Shown here one piece after another: positions 15,775 through 24,963 of a DNA stretch of 64,000 nucleotides. A program made the position numbers and the translations under genes. How positions within the stretch are numbered: the first letter of the stretch is position 1; each line of letters starts with the position of its first letter. The stretch is taken from contig NZ_BAABCP010000002.1 of the NCBI RefSeq assembly GCF_039539005.1, forward strand, positions 434,001 to 498,000. The letters run 5' to 3'. The notes beneath the pieces are model-generated. The model ran no database searches. It was not told where the DNA came from and was given only the letters and a program-made list of their open reading frames with translations. This DNA is from Microbacterium soli. Lineage in GTDB: Bacteria > Actinomycetota > Actinomycetes > Actinomycetales > Microbacteriaceae.

Positions 15775-16902
15775 ATGTTGAATCCTGCAAAGCCGCCCCG
15801 AGCCGGTGCCGTCCTCGACGACAGCGCGAGCAACGGCGCGTCGATCGAACTCCGTCAGCTCGCCAAGTTCTACGGTGGGGTCGCCGCCGTGGACGACATC
15901 TCCCTCGATATCCGTCCCGGAGAGTTCATGACGCTTCTCGGACCGAGCGGTTCAGGGAAGACGACCACGCTGAACATGATCGCGGGATTCGAGGAGATGG
16001 ACAGGGGCCAGATCCTCCTGAATGACTCGGATGTGAGCTCAGTGCCGCCTCATCGTCGTAACCTGGGCGTCGTCTTCCAGCATTACGCGTTGTTCCCGCA
16101 CCTGACCGTTGAGCAGAACATCGCGTACCCGTTGCGTGAGCGACGGGTCGCCAAGAAGGAGATCGAGCGCCGGATCGGCGAGGTCCTCGATCTGGTCAAC
16201 CTCACGGGACGCAACCGGGATCTGCCGGATCAGCTCTCCGGAGGTCAGCAGCAGAGGGTCGCCTTGGCACGCGCCATCGTCTTCAGACCAGCCGCCCTGT
16301 TGCTCGATGAACCACTCGGTGCCCTCGACAGGAAGCTTCGCGCGAGTCTTCAGGTCGAGATCCAGCAGATCCATCGCAATATCGGTTCGACCTTCGTCTT
16401 CGTCACACATGATCAGGAAGAGGCGCTCACGCTCTCCGACAGGATCACGCTCTTCCGTGAGGGCCGGATCGAGCAGGTCGGCACGCCGAAGGATCTCTAC
16501 GACAACCCGATCACCTACTTCGCCGCCGAGTTCCTCGGCGAAGTGAACACCTTCGCCGGGGGCACCTGGTCACGCGGGCTCTACACCTGGGCCGGCCACC
16601 GTTTCGCGAGCCAGGGCAGCGCGGAGGGCACGCCGAACGAGGCTGAGAGGATCCTCATCGTCCGTCCAGAGCGGATGAACATCGCTGTCGAGGAGTCCGA
16701 CGTTCCTGACGCCGCCAACCGGGTGCGCGCACGCGTCCGCGACGTGGTGTTCGTGGGGGACCACTTCCGAGTCCGGCTCGACCTGCCCGACGGCGTAGCG
16801 GGACTCGCGCGTCTGGACACCCATGATGCCGAGAAGTGCCATCCCGGACAGGATGTCTGGACGTGGTGGCTTGCGGCAGATCAACGGGTCGTTCTGGCGT
16901 AG
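15775..16902 (+). CDS. ABC importer ATP-binding protein, PotA type
   Basis: The 375-residue ATPase carries Walker A GPSGSGKTT (near 58), Q-loop VVFQHYALFP, signature LSGGQQQRVALARA (near 156), Walker B LLLDEPL and H-loop VTHDQ, then a C-terminal regulatory TOBE-type domain from about residue 290. It powers the two permeases upstream. It begins 15 nt after the permease stop and ends 13 nt before the amidase start, so all five genes form one unit. Confidence 0.92.
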   Translation: MLNPAKPPRAGAVLDDSASNGASIELRQLAKFYGGVAAVDDISLDIRPGEFMTLLGPSGSGKTTTLNMIAGFEEMDRGQILLNDSDVSSVPPHRRNLGVVFQHYALFPHLTVEQNIAYPLRERRVAKKEIERRIGEVLDLVNLTGRNRDLPDQLSGGQQQRVALARAIVFRPAALLLDEPLGALDRKLRASLQVEIQQIHRNIGSTFVFVTHDQEEALTLSDRITLFREGRIEQVGTPKDLYDNPITYFAAEFLGEVNTFAGGTWSRGLYTWAGHRFASQGSAEGTPNEAERILIVRPERMNIAVEESDVPDAANRVRARVRDVVFVGDHFRVRLDLPDGVAGLARLDTHDAEKCHPGQDVWTWWLAADQRVVLA

Positions 16903-16915
16903 AAGGGCACCTCGC

Positions 16916-18355
16916 ATGGACATCACGCTCCTTCCCGCGATCGAGCAGGCCCGGATGATTCGACGCGGCGAGTTGACAGCCGTCGAACTGCTCGAGGCCG
17001 TCAGCGAGCGGTATCAGCAGGTCAACCATCATGTGAACGCCGTTGTCGTCACTCAGTGGGAGCAAGCGCGAAGGCGCGCGGAGGCCGCTGACCGGGCCCT
17101 GCGCGAATCCGCGGACATCGGCGCCCTCCACGGGGTGCCCATCACCGTGAAGGAGTCATTCGACTGGTATGGGACCGCCTCGACCTTCGGGAACGTGAAG
17201 TATGCGGACAACTATCCCGCACGGAATGCGATCCTGGTCGACCGGCTGCTCGCGGCCGGTGCGAACCTCTACGGCAAGACGAACGTCCCCGAGAATCTCT
17301 CCGATTCACAGGCTTTCAACGACATCTACGGCACGACGTCGAACCCCTGGGACATCGAGCGGGTGCCGGGAGGCTCGTCCGGAGGCTCTGCCGTCGCCGT
17401 CGCGACCGGTATGGCGGCGATGGAGCTGGGAAGCGACGTCGCAGGTTCGCTCCGCAATCCCGCGCACTTCTGCGGCGTCTTCGCTCACAAGCCCACGTAC
17501 GGTGCCGTCCCGATGCAAGGGCACGCGCCACCGGGCAAGCCGGCGGAGGTAGACATGCTCGTCGCCGGTCCGTTGGCGAGGACTGCCGATGATCTTGTGG
17601 CGGGCATGAGCGTGCTGACCGGCCGCGACCCGATGCGGGAGGAGCGCGACCTCTCGCAGTTCAGAGTGGCGTTCATGTTCCGCAGCACCTATGCACAGCA
17701 GGATCCAGAACTCGTCGACCAGCTGCAGTCTGCGGTCGACGACCTCGCACGACGCGGGGTGCACGTCCGCGAAGCCGGCCCTGACTTCGATGCCGACCAG
17801 GCGTACGAGGACTCGCTGCTCTTGCTCAGGGCTGCGACGAGCTCCGCGATGGATCCGGAGGACATAGCCTCCCTCCGCCCTCTGGCGCGACGCTTCGATG
17901 AGGGCCACCGCGACCGGCAGGCCTTCCTTGCGAAGGGGACGACCCTGTCGGCCGCGGCATGGCGCGAACTGGACGAGTCCCGGACGCAGAACCGGCGACG
18001 CTGGGCGTCGTTCTTCGATGACTACGACGTCCTGCTGTGCCCAGCGGCGAATTCAGCGGCGGGACGACACGACCACAGTCCGGAACGTTTCGACGCCAGA
18101 CGCACGGATGCGGAGGGAAACCCCGTCATGCGCGAGGAGCGGCTGTACTGGGCGATGTTCTCCGGCGCAGCGTATCTGCCGAGCACGATCGTCCCCGCCG
18201 GGACGACCGGCTCCGGGATGCCGTGCGGCATCCAGATCGTCGCGCCCCATGACCAGGACCACGTGAGTCTGGCATTCGCCCAGCACTGGGAGCGCGAGAT
18301 CTGCGCTTACACTCCTCCTCCTGCGCTGGCGACGTGGTCAGGGGCGCCGAACTGA
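16916..18355 (+). CDS. Amidase-signature family hydrolase
   Basis: The 479-residue enzyme has the amidase signature: catalytic Lys in VKESFD (near residue 79), cis-Ser in GGSSGGSAVA (near 153) and the nucleophile Ser in SDVAGSLRNP (near 178). It hydrolyses a carboxamide, releasing ammonia or an amine; being last in an operon with a ring-opening amidohydrolase and an importer, it may act on the ring-opened product. The ATG at 16916 has AGAAGGG 8 nt upstream; longer in-frame starts overlap the ATPase gene. Confidence 0.9.
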   Translation: MDITLLPAIEQARMIRRGELTAVELLEAVSERYQQVNHHVNAVVVTQWEQARRRAEAADRALRESADIGALHGVPITVKESFDWYGTASTFGNVKYADNYPARNAILVDRLLAAGANLYGKTNVPENLSDSQAFNDIYGTTSNPWDIERVPGGSSGGSAVAVATGMAAMELGSDVAGSLRNPAHFCGVFAHKPTYGAVPMQGHAPPGKPAEVDMLVAGPLARTADDLVAGMSVLTGRDPMREERDLSQFRVAFMFRSTYAQQDPELVDQLQSAVDDLARRGVHVREAGPDFDADQAYEDSLLLLRAATSSAMDPEDIASLRPLARRFDEGHRDRQAFLAKGTTLSAAAWRELDESRTQNRRRWASFFDDYDVLLCPAANSAAGRHDHSPERFDARRTDAEGNPVMREERLYWAMFSGAAYLPSTIVPAGTTGSGMPCGIQIVAPHDQDHVSLAFAQHWEREICAYTPPPALATWSGAPN

Positions 18356-18370
18356 GCAGGATGCCTGCTC
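18354..18370. terminator. Small hairpin between convergent genes
   Basis: GAGCAGG and CCTGCTC pair perfectly around an ATG loop, starting within the amidase stop codon and lying before the convergent ABC ATPase end. It could end transcription in both directions, but it is only 7 base pairs with no T tract. Confidence 0.4.
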
Positions 18371-18386
18371 CTGTCCCGCAGTCCGC

Positions 18387-19148
18387 TCAGCGCGCAGCGT
18401 CCGCCTCGGAGTTCGGCGACCACACGAGGTTCCGGCCGACACCGCGCGCCACCACGTGGCCGCCGCGCAGGATCAGCGCCTCGGCCTCGAGTTCGCGGAT
18501 GAACGCCGCGTCATTGGTGACCAGCAGTGCCGACATCGACCGTTCGGTACGGCGTCGGGTGATCGCATCGAACACCACCGGGCGCACCTCCAGGTCGAGG
18601 TTCGCGAGCGGCTCATCGGCGATGAGCACGCGCGGCTCGAGCATGAACGCCCGGGCGATCGCCACCCGCTGGCGCATGCCCGCGCTGAGCTCGTACGGGA
18701 ACTTCCCGGCCGCGCCCAACGGCAGGTGGAGCTCGTCCAGCAGCGCGGCGACCCGCAGCGCGAGCGCCCTGCTGTTGACCTTCCTCTCCCGCGAGGTGAC
18801 GGGCTCGGAGATCACCTCGGACACGGTCAGCCGGGGCGGCAGGTCCGCCCCGGCGCGCTGAGCGATGTAGCCGCTGAGCGCGGTGAGCATGCGACGCCGG
18901 CGTCCGGGTCTGCGAATGTTCACGCCGCACACCTGAGCGCGTCCCCCGGCGACCTTCACCGAGACGTCGCCGACACCGGCCAGTGCAGACACGAGTGTCG
19001 ACTTCCCCGCGCCCGTGGCCCCTCCCACGCACATCAGCTCGCCGGGGTGCAGGGTGAAGGTCACTCCGTCGACGGCGCGCGTGACTCCACCGTGGCCGAT
19101 CCGGTCGATGACCAGATCCGAGCAGTCGATGGCGGCGTCGGCAGACAT
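18387..19148 (-). CDS. Orphan ABC-type ATPase with altered H-loop
   Basis: The 253-residue protein has Walker A GGATGAGKST (near residue 42), a Q-loop (YIAQRAG), signature LSAGMRQRVAIARA, Walker B VLIADEP and D-loop ANLD. The H-loop, normally T-H-D, reads LLVTND, so the usual His is replaced by Asn. No permease gene is next to it; dnaG is upstream by 35 nt in the same direction. It may serve a transporter encoded elsewhere or a non-transport role. The ATG at 19148 (MSADAAID) is preferred to an upstream one. Confidence 0.75.
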   Translation of the reverse strand: MSADAAIDCSDLVIDRIGHGGVTRAVDGVTFTLHPGELMCVGGATGAGKSTLVSALAGVGDVSVKVAGGRAQVCGVNIRRPGRRRRMLTALSGYIAQRAGADLPPRLTVSEVISEPVTSRERKVNSRALALRVAALLDELHLPLGAAGKFPYELSAGMRQRVAIARAFMLEPRVLIADEPLANLDLEVRPVVFDAITRRRTERSMSALLVTNDAAFIRELEAEALILRGGHVVARGVGRNLVWSPNSEADAAR

Positions 19149-19183
19149 GACTCCATCCTGCCCTGTCCGGCGGCGTCCCGCGA

Positions 19184-21043
19184 TCACGACTCGACGAACC
19201 GCATCCGCTCCTGGTCCAGATCACGCAGCCGCACGCGCAGCGCACGGCCGCCGTCGGAATCGGCGGGCACGCGCTGCACGGCACCCAGCAGCTCGTTCTT
19301 CTCCCTGTCGATGCTGCGCACGATCAGACGTCGGCACAGGTCCGTCGCCGACACCAGTGCCCGTTCCTCATCCTTCGCGGGGAAGGGCATCATCAGCAGC
19401 TCGCCCGCCAGTGAGCGGTACGGCTCGCGCACCGCGTCCACCGCGCCGGCCGCCCAGCCCACACGCGTCCGGTCCTGCGCGGATGCGACGGACTGGCGCA
19501 CGGCATCCAGCCCCGGATGCCGGAACTGCTCCGACACGGCCCTGGCCAGCAGCTCCTGGTCGATCAGATGACCGTACTGGAGGATGCCCGTGAGTGCGTC
19601 GCGCTCGATGGCGACGTCCACGGTTCGCGGGAGATCCGCGAGGCGCACCCGCGTGAGCCCGGGGGAATCCGGCTCCGGTGCTGCGGGGACGATCCGCTGC
19701 GGCTCACGGGCCGCAGCCGACGCCCCGCGCGCCGCACGCCGCACCTCCTGGTGCACGTCGGTGGGGTCCATGCCGAGCCGGCGCGCCAGCACCCTCTCGT
19801 ACCCGGGTCGCAGCAGCTCGTCGCGGATCACCGCCACGATGGGGGCTGCGGCGCGCAGCGCTCCGACCTGACCCTCCACCGTGGACAGGTCGTAGCCCGC
19901 GAGCTTCCTGTCGATGGCGAACTCGAACATGGGCACCTTGGCGTCCATGAGTCCGCGCACCGCGGCATCACCGCGTTGCAGACGCAGATCGCAGGGGTCC
20001 AGCCCGTCCGGCGCGACGGCGACGAAGGTCTGCGCGGTGAAGCGGGAGTCCTCCGAGAAAGCGCGCAGCGCCGCCTTCTGGCCGGCCTCATCGCCGTCGA
20101 ACGTGAACACCACCTCCCCTGCCGCGGAGTCGTCCCCCATCACGCGCCTGAGCACCTTGATGTGCTCCGCGGCGAACGCGGTGCCGCAGGTCGCGATGGC
20201 CGTGGTGACGCCCGCGAGATGGCAGGCCATGACGTCCGTGTACCCCTCCACCACGACCACGCGCCGGGGATCACCGCGCGAGATGTCGCGCTTGGCGAGA
20301 TCGAGACCGTAGAGCACCTGCGTCTTGCGGTACAGCGGCGTCTCGGGCGTGTTGAGGTACTTCGGGCCCTTGTCGTCGTCGTACAGCCGACGCGCGCCGA
20401 ATCCGATGGTCTGCCCGGTGACGTCGCGGATGGGCCACACCACCCTGCCGCGGAACCTGTCGTACACGCCCCGCTGCCCGGCCGAGACCAGGCCGGCCGT
20501 GCTGAGCTCCTCGCGCGTGAAGCCCTGCGCGGTGAGCGCCGTCAGCATGTTCTCCCAGCCCCGCGGCGCATAGCCGACGCCGAAGTGCGCGGCGGCCCCT
20601 GCGTCGAAGCCGCGCTCGCCGAGGAACCGGCGGGCGCTCTCCGCCTCCGGGCTCAGCAGCTGACTGCGGAAGTACTCGGCTGCGGCCGTGTTGGCGGCGT
20701 ACAGCCGGCTGCGTCCGCTGGTCTCCGGGGCCGCTCCGCCGTCCTCATAGTGCAAGGAGTAGCCGATGCGGCCGGCCAGCCGCTCCACGGCCTCGCTGAA
20801 GCTGACATGATCCATCTCACGGAGGAAGGTGTACACGTCGCCGGATGCACCGCATCCGAAACAGTGGTAGAAGCCGACCTGCGGCCGCACATGGAAGCTC
20901 GGGCTCTTCTCGTCGTGGAACGGGCACAGCCCCTTGAGCGAGCCGATTCCCGCGGATCTCAGCGCGACCCGTTCACCGACGATGTCGGCGATGTTGGTGC
21001 GGGACTTGACCTCTTCGACGTCGGACTGCAGGATACGCGCCAT
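19184..21043 (-). CDS. dnaG: DNA primase
   Basis: The 619-residue enzyme makes the RNA primers for lagging-strand synthesis. Its N-terminal zinc-binding domain is visible as CPFH...CFGC (residues 39-63), followed by the TOPRIM catalytic core (VVVEGYTDV near 265 and the FDGDEAGQKAA acidic patch near 310) and a C-terminal helicase-binding region. The ATG at 21043 overlaps the dgt stop as TGATG, so the two genes are coupled, a common arrangement in actinobacteria. Confidence 0.96.
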   Translation of the reverse strand: MARILQSDVEEVKSRTNIADIVGERVALRSAGIGSLKGLCPFHDEKSPSFHVRPQVGFYHCFGCGASGDVYTFLREMDHVSFSEAVERLAGRIGYSLHYEDGGAAPETSGRSRLYAANTAAAEYFRSQLLSPEAESARRFLGERGFDAGAAAHFGVGYAPRGWENMLTALTAQGFTREELSTAGLVSAGQRGVYDRFRGRVVWPIRDVTGQTIGFGARRLYDDDKGPKYLNTPETPLYRKTQVLYGLDLAKRDISRGDPRRVVVVEGYTDVMACHLAGVTTAIATCGTAFAAEHIKVLRRVMGDDSAAGEVVFTFDGDEAGQKAALRAFSEDSRFTAQTFVAVAPDGLDPCDLRLQRGDAAVRGLMDAKVPMFEFAIDRKLAGYDLSTVEGQVGALRAAAPIVAVIRDELLRPGYERVLARRLGMDPTDVHQEVRRAARGASAAAREPQRIVPAAPEPDSPGLTRVRLADLPRTVDVAIERDALTGILQYGHLIDQELLARAVSEQFRHPGLDAVRQSVASAQDRTRVGWAAGAVDAVREPYRSLAGELLMMPFPAKDEERALVSATDLCRRLIVRSIDREKNELLGAVQRVPADSDGGRALRVRLRDLDQERMRFVES

Positions 21044-22461
21044 CAGGACGCCTCTCCGACCGTCGCCCGGGCGGCAGCGCGCCGATGCGCGCCGCCGCGG
21101 GCGTGCCGCGGCGTCCAGATGCCGACCTCGGCGGGATCGATCTCCCCCACGAGGCGATTGTGCCAGTCGACGGCGGTCTGGTCGGTGAGGCTGGCCACCT
21201 GGTCGACGACGACACGGGCGCGGGCGGCGTCCGTCTCCGCGGCGAGGAAGTCGGCGGCGAACGCCGGCTCCAGCACGTCCGCGCCGGCCGACCACAGCGC
21301 GTCCGTGGACCACAGCGAGTCCGCCAGGCGTTCGAGCACGCGACGCTGCTCCTTGTACACGCCCTTGCGCGCCTCGATCGTGACGATGGCCTGCCCCATG
21401 ATGCCCTTGAGGACCGCGATCTCCGTCTCGACCTCGCGCGGCACCACGACGTGCCCGTTGTATCGCGCGAGACTCGCGCCGGGGTACGCGTCGCGGGTGG
21501 CGGCGACGGATGCCCGGGCGAAGCGCCCGATGAGGTCGCTGGTGAGGTTCTTCAACCGGGCGAGGTCATGCCGCGAGCGGTCGAACGCGTCCAGCCACAT
21601 GGGCTGCCGGGTGAGACGGCTCAGGGCCTCCTCGAGCTCCTCCCCCGTGTAGTCGAGGCCGACCCACTGACGGATGCGGTCGATGAGCGCATCGTGCTCG
21701 GCGGGATCGGCGAGACGCGCGACGTCGAGGTAGCCGTTGAGGATGGCGTCCTCGAAGTCGTGCACCGAGTAGCCGATGTCATCGGAGAGGTCCATGATCT
21801 CCGCCTCGATGCAGCGCAGCCTGTCCGGCGCACCGTCGCGCATCCAGCGGAACACCGGCTCGTCATCGGGGTACACGCCGAACTTGAGCCGGCCGCCGGG
21901 ATCCGGCAGCGGGCTGTCGACCGTCCAGGGGTACTTGCAGGAGGCGTCCAGACTGGCCCGCGTGAGGTTCAGCCCGACCGAGTGTTCCTGGTCATCGAGG
22001 ACCTTGGTCTCCAACCGGGTCAGGATGCGCAGCGACTGCGCGTTGCCCTCGAAGCCTCCGATGTCCGCGGCCCAGTCGTTGAGCGCGCGCTCGCCGTTGT
22101 GACCGAACGGCGGATGCCCGAGGTCATGGCTCAGACACGCCGTGTCGACCACGTCGGCGGAGACGCCGAGTGCGGCGGCCAGCTCGCGGCCGACCTGGGC
22201 CACCTCGAGGGAGTGTGTGAGTCTGTTGCGTGCGAAATCGGCGGTGCTCGCGGGGCTGAGCACCTGGGTCTTCGCGGCGAGCCTGCGCAGTGCCGCGGAG
22301 TGCAGCACCCGAGCCCTGTCGCGGGAGAAGTCGTTGCGCTCCGACCGATGCGTCTCCGCGTAGAAGCGCTCGGCGTCGTGCGCGTCGTACCCCGCGTCGC
22401 CCCGCTCGGAGGGTCCCGCCCCCGTGAGGTCAGCCGCCACTGTTCTCGATCTCCGCTCCAC
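21043..22461 (-). CDS. dgt: Deoxyguanosinetriphosphate triphosphohydrolase-like protein
   Basis: This HD-domain enzyme (up to 472 residues) has the metal ligands in THSLEVAQ and SHDLGHPPFGHNGE (near residues 85-125). dGTPases split dGTP into deoxyguanosine and tripolyphosphate, which adjusts dNTP pools. The start is uncertain: GTG at 22461, or GTG at 22440 with GGAG 10 nt upstream. Either overlaps the end of dus, and its stop overlaps dnaG, so dus-dgt-dnaG form an operon. Confidence 0.92.
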   Translation of the reverse strand: MERRSRTVAADLTGAGPSERGDAGYDAHDAERFYAETHRSERNDFSRDRARVLHSAALRRLAAKTQVLSPASTADFARNRLTHSLEVAQVGRELAAALGVSADVVDTACLSHDLGHPPFGHNGERALNDWAADIGGFEGNAQSLRILTRLETKVLDDQEHSVGLNLTRASLDASCKYPWTVDSPLPDPGGRLKFGVYPDDEPVFRWMRDGAPDRLRCIEAEIMDLSDDIGYSVHDFEDAILNGYLDVARLADPAEHDALIDRIRQWVGLDYTGEELEEALSRLTRQPMWLDAFDRSRHDLARLKNLTSDLIGRFARASVAATRDAYPGASLARYNGHVVVPREVETEIAVLKGIMGQAIVTIEARKGVYKEQRRVLERLADSLWSTDALWSAGADVLEPAFAADFLAAETDAARARVVVDQVASLTDQTAVDWHNRLVGEIDPAEVGIWTPRHARGGAHRRAAARATVGEAS

Positions 22462-23629
22462 GCATCATGACACTGATGCCCTGGTCGATCTCCCTCGACT
22501 GCAACCACCCCTCGGGCAGCGCCGTGCGTTTCGGGGAGCCTGCCCGGCCGCGCTGCCCCTCGGCGCCGGCGCCCGGGTACGGCGCGTCGCCGAGCGTGCC
22601 CAGCAGGTCGTCGATCTCCTGCAGGGTGGATGCCCTGGCCAGTGCTCCGCGCAGTTCGCCGCCGACGGGGTACCCCTTGAAGTACCAGGCGACGTGCTTG
22701 CGCACGTCCTTGCAGCCGCGGTCCTCATCCTCGAAGAACTCGACGAGCAGCTCGGCGTGCCGGCGGAACGCGCGGGCGACGAACTGCAGGGTCGCGTCGA
22801 CCTTCTCGAAGTGGCCGTCCCCCGCCGCCGTCGATGCGTCCGCGGGACGCAGCGCCTGAGACAGCTCTCCGAACAGCCACGGCCGTCCCAGGCATCCGCG
22901 CCCCACCACGACGCCGTCGCAGCCGGTCTGCGCCATCATGCGCCGCGCGTCCTCGGCGCTCCAGATGTCTCCGTTGCCGAGCACGGGGATGCTGGTGACG
23001 GCCTGTTTGAGTTCGCCGATCGCATCCCAGTCGGCATGCCCCGAGTAGTACTCCGATGCCGTACGGGCATGCAGGGCGACGGCGGCGGCACCGGCGTCCT
23101 CGGCGGCGCGGGCCGCGTCGAGGAAGGTGAGGTGGTCGCGGTCGATCCCCTTGCGCATCTTGACGGTCAGCGGCAGATCGCCCGCGGCGCGCACTGCTCG
23201 GCTCACGATGTCGGCGAACAGGGAGGTCTTCCACGGCAGCGCCGCTCCGCCGCCCTTGCGGGTGACCTTGGGCACAGGGCATCCGAAGTTCAGGTCGATG
23301 TGGTCGGCGCGGTCCTCCGCGACGATGATGCGCACGGCCTCCGCGATGGTCGCCGGGTCGACGCCGTACAGCTGGACGGACCTGATCTCCTCGCTCTCGT
23401 GATGCTGGATCAGCCGCATCGTGATCGCATTGCGCTCGACGAGCGCGCGCGAGGTGATCATCTCACTGACGTAGAGCCCCGCCCCGTACTCGCGACACAG
23501 CCGACGGAAGGCGGCGTTGGTGATGCCCGCCATGGGCGCGAGAACGACGGGCACGTCGAGATCGATGGGCCCGATCCGCAACGCGGAAGCCGCCGCCGTG
23601 CGGGGTGGGAGGTCGGTCGCGAGAGTCAT
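22430..23629 (-). CDS. dusB: tRNA-dihydrouridine synthase
   Basis: The 399-residue flavoenzyme reduces uridines in tRNA D-loops. The TIM-barrel FMN-binding start (LAPMAGITNAAFR) and the catalytic Cys in NFGCPVPKVTRKGGG (near residue 117) are present, with GNGDIW and GRGCLGRPWLF phosphate-binding loops later. The ATG at 23629 with GGAGAGG is preferred. It is the first gene of the dus-dgt-dnaG operon. The exact Dus subtype (A/B/C) is not certain. Confidence 0.93.
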   Translation of the reverse strand: MTLATDLPPRTAAASALRIGPIDLDVPVVLAPMAGITNAAFRRLCREYGAGLYVSEMITSRALVERNAITMRLIQHHESEEIRSVQLYGVDPATIAEAVRIIVAEDRADHIDLNFGCPVPKVTRKGGGAALPWKTSLFADIVSRAVRAAGDLPLTVKMRKGIDRDHLTFLDAARAAEDAGAAAVALHARTASEYYSGHADWDAIGELKQAVTSIPVLGNGDIWSAEDARRMMAQTGCDGVVVGRGCLGRPWLFGELSQALRPADASTAAGDGHFEKVDATLQFVARAFRRHAELLVEFFEDEDRGCKDVRKHVAWYFKGYPVGGELRGALARASTLQEIDDLLGTLGDAPYPGAGAEGQRGRAGSPKRTALPEGWLQSREIDQGISVMMRGAEIENSGG

Positions 23630-23676
23630 ATCCTCTCCATTCTCCCAGACCACGCCCGGTTCGGGCTCCGCTGACC

Positions 23677-23682
23677 TAGGCT
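23677..23682 (+). promoter_or_regulatory. Leaderless-type -10 element of the glutathione peroxidase gene
   Basis: TAGGCT (TANNNT) stands 6 nt before the ATG at 23689, so the transcript would begin at or next to the start codon. No ribosome site is present. Confidence 0.55.
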
Positions 23683-23688
23683 GTGCAC

Positions 23689-24192
23689 ATGACCGATTCG
23701 ACGATCCGACAGATCCCGTTCTCCTCGGCCGACGGTGCGGAGAGGACGCTCGACGACTACGGCGCGGACGTCGTGCTGGTCGTCAACGTGGCCTCCAAGT
23801 GCGGCCTGACCCCGCAGTACGAGCAGCTCGAGCAGCTCCAGCGCGAGTACGGCGATCGCGGCTTCACGGTGCTGGGCTTCCCCTGCAACCAGTTCATGGG
23901 TCAGGAGCCGGGTTCGATGGAGGAGATCCTCGAGTTCTGCTCCACCACGTACGGCGTCTCCTTCCCCGTGAACGAGAAGATCAAGGTCAACGGGCGAGGC
24001 GCGCATGACCTGTACAAGGCGCTCAAGCAGGCGCAGGATGCCGACGGCAGGGCGGGACGAGTGGAGTGGAACTTCGAGAAGTTCCTGGTGGGTGCGGACG
24101 GCTCGGTCCAGCGATTCCGGCCCAAGCAGCGTCCGGATGCGCCGGAGATCGTCTCGGCGATCGAGAGAGCCCTGGAATCGGCCGGGCGCTGA
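23689..24192 (+). CDS. Glutathione peroxidase family thiol peroxidase
   Basis: The 167-residue protein has the family motifs NVASKCGLTPQY (peroxidatic Cys, near residue 36), GFPCNQF (second Cys) and WNFEKF. It reduces hydrogen peroxide or organic hydroperoxides. Actinobacteria generally lack glutathione and use mycothiol, and the Cys (not Sec) enzymes of this family mostly use thioredoxin as reductant, so the name describes the family, not the donor. Start at 23689 follows a leaderless promoter. It faces the convergent oxidoreductase gene. Confidence 0.9.
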   Translation: MTDSTIRQIPFSSADGAERTLDDYGADVVLVVNVASKCGLTPQYEQLEQLQREYGDRGFTVLGFPCNQFMGQEPGSMEEILEFCSTTYGVSFPVNEKIKVNGRGAHDLYKALKQAQDADGRAGRVEWNFEKFLVGADGSVQRFRPKQRPDAPEIVSAIERALESAGR

Positions 24193-24226
24193 GCCCGCAC
24201 GACGGATCGCGCAGGCCCGGCGGCCT

Positions 24227-24901
24227 CTACTCGGCCGCAGCGAGATCCTTCTTGGCCCACACGTCACGGATGACGTTCTCGAACGCCTCCGGCGGCTGAG
24301 CACCGCTGACGCCGTACTTCCCGTCGATCACGAAGAACGGCACCCCGTTGATGCCGAAGGCGCGCGCCTGAGCGATGTCGGAGCGCACCGCATCGGCGTA
24401 CTCCCTCGCCTCCAGCGCCGCGCGCACCTCATCGGCATCGAGGCCGACCTCCACGGCCAGCTCGACGAGGTCGTCGACGTGCCCGACGTGGCGCCCCTCG
24501 GTGAAGTGCGCGGCCATCAGGCGCTCCTTCATCTCGTGCTGGAGGCCCTTCGCCTTGGCGAAGTGGAGCAGCTCGTGCGCGGAGAACGTGTTGGTCTGCT
24601 TGACGGTGTCGAAGTGATACTCCAGCCCCGCCTGCGCCCCCAGCTGCGTCAGCCGCTGCGCGGACGCCGCCGCCTGCTCGGGGCTCATCCCGACGTGCTT
24701 GGCCAGGTACTCGTCGTGCGTACCGTCGAAGTCGACCTCGGCATCCGGCTGAAGCTGGAAGGAGTGGAAGGTGATGCTCACCTGCGGTGCGTCGTCATCA
24801 CCCGCGGTGGCCGCCAGGCCCTTCTCGAGATTGCGCTTGCCGATGTAGCACCACGGGCACGCGACGTCGGACCAGATGTCGATGGAGATGGGTTCGCTCA
24901 C
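24227..24901 (-). CDS. DsbA-family / FrnE-type thiol-disulfide oxidoreductase
   Basis: The 224-residue protein has a thioredoxin fold with an inserted helical domain; DVACPWCYIGK near the N-terminus contains the CPWC active site, and GVPFF (near residue 190) the cis-Pro loop. FrnE-type enzymes are cytoplasmic, as no signal peptide is seen here. Start GTG at 24901 after GTGAAGG. It lies 62 nt downstream of uppS in the same direction. Confidence 0.88.
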   Translation of the reverse strand: MSEPISIDIWSDVACPWCYIGKRNLEKGLAATAGDDDAPQVSITFHSFQLQPDAEVDFDGTHDEYLAKHVGMSPEQAAASAQRLTQLGAQAGLEYHFDTVKQTNTFSAHELLHFAKAKGLQHEMKERLMAAHFTEGRHVGHVDDLVELAVEVGLDADEVRAALEAREYADAVRSDIAQARAFGINGVPFFVIDGKYGVSGAQPPEAFENVIRDVWAKKDLAAAE

Positions 24902-24963
24902 ACCTTCACCCAACAGCAGAGGAGGGACGACTATTCCGCAGCGCGCAGACGCGCTGCGCGCTG

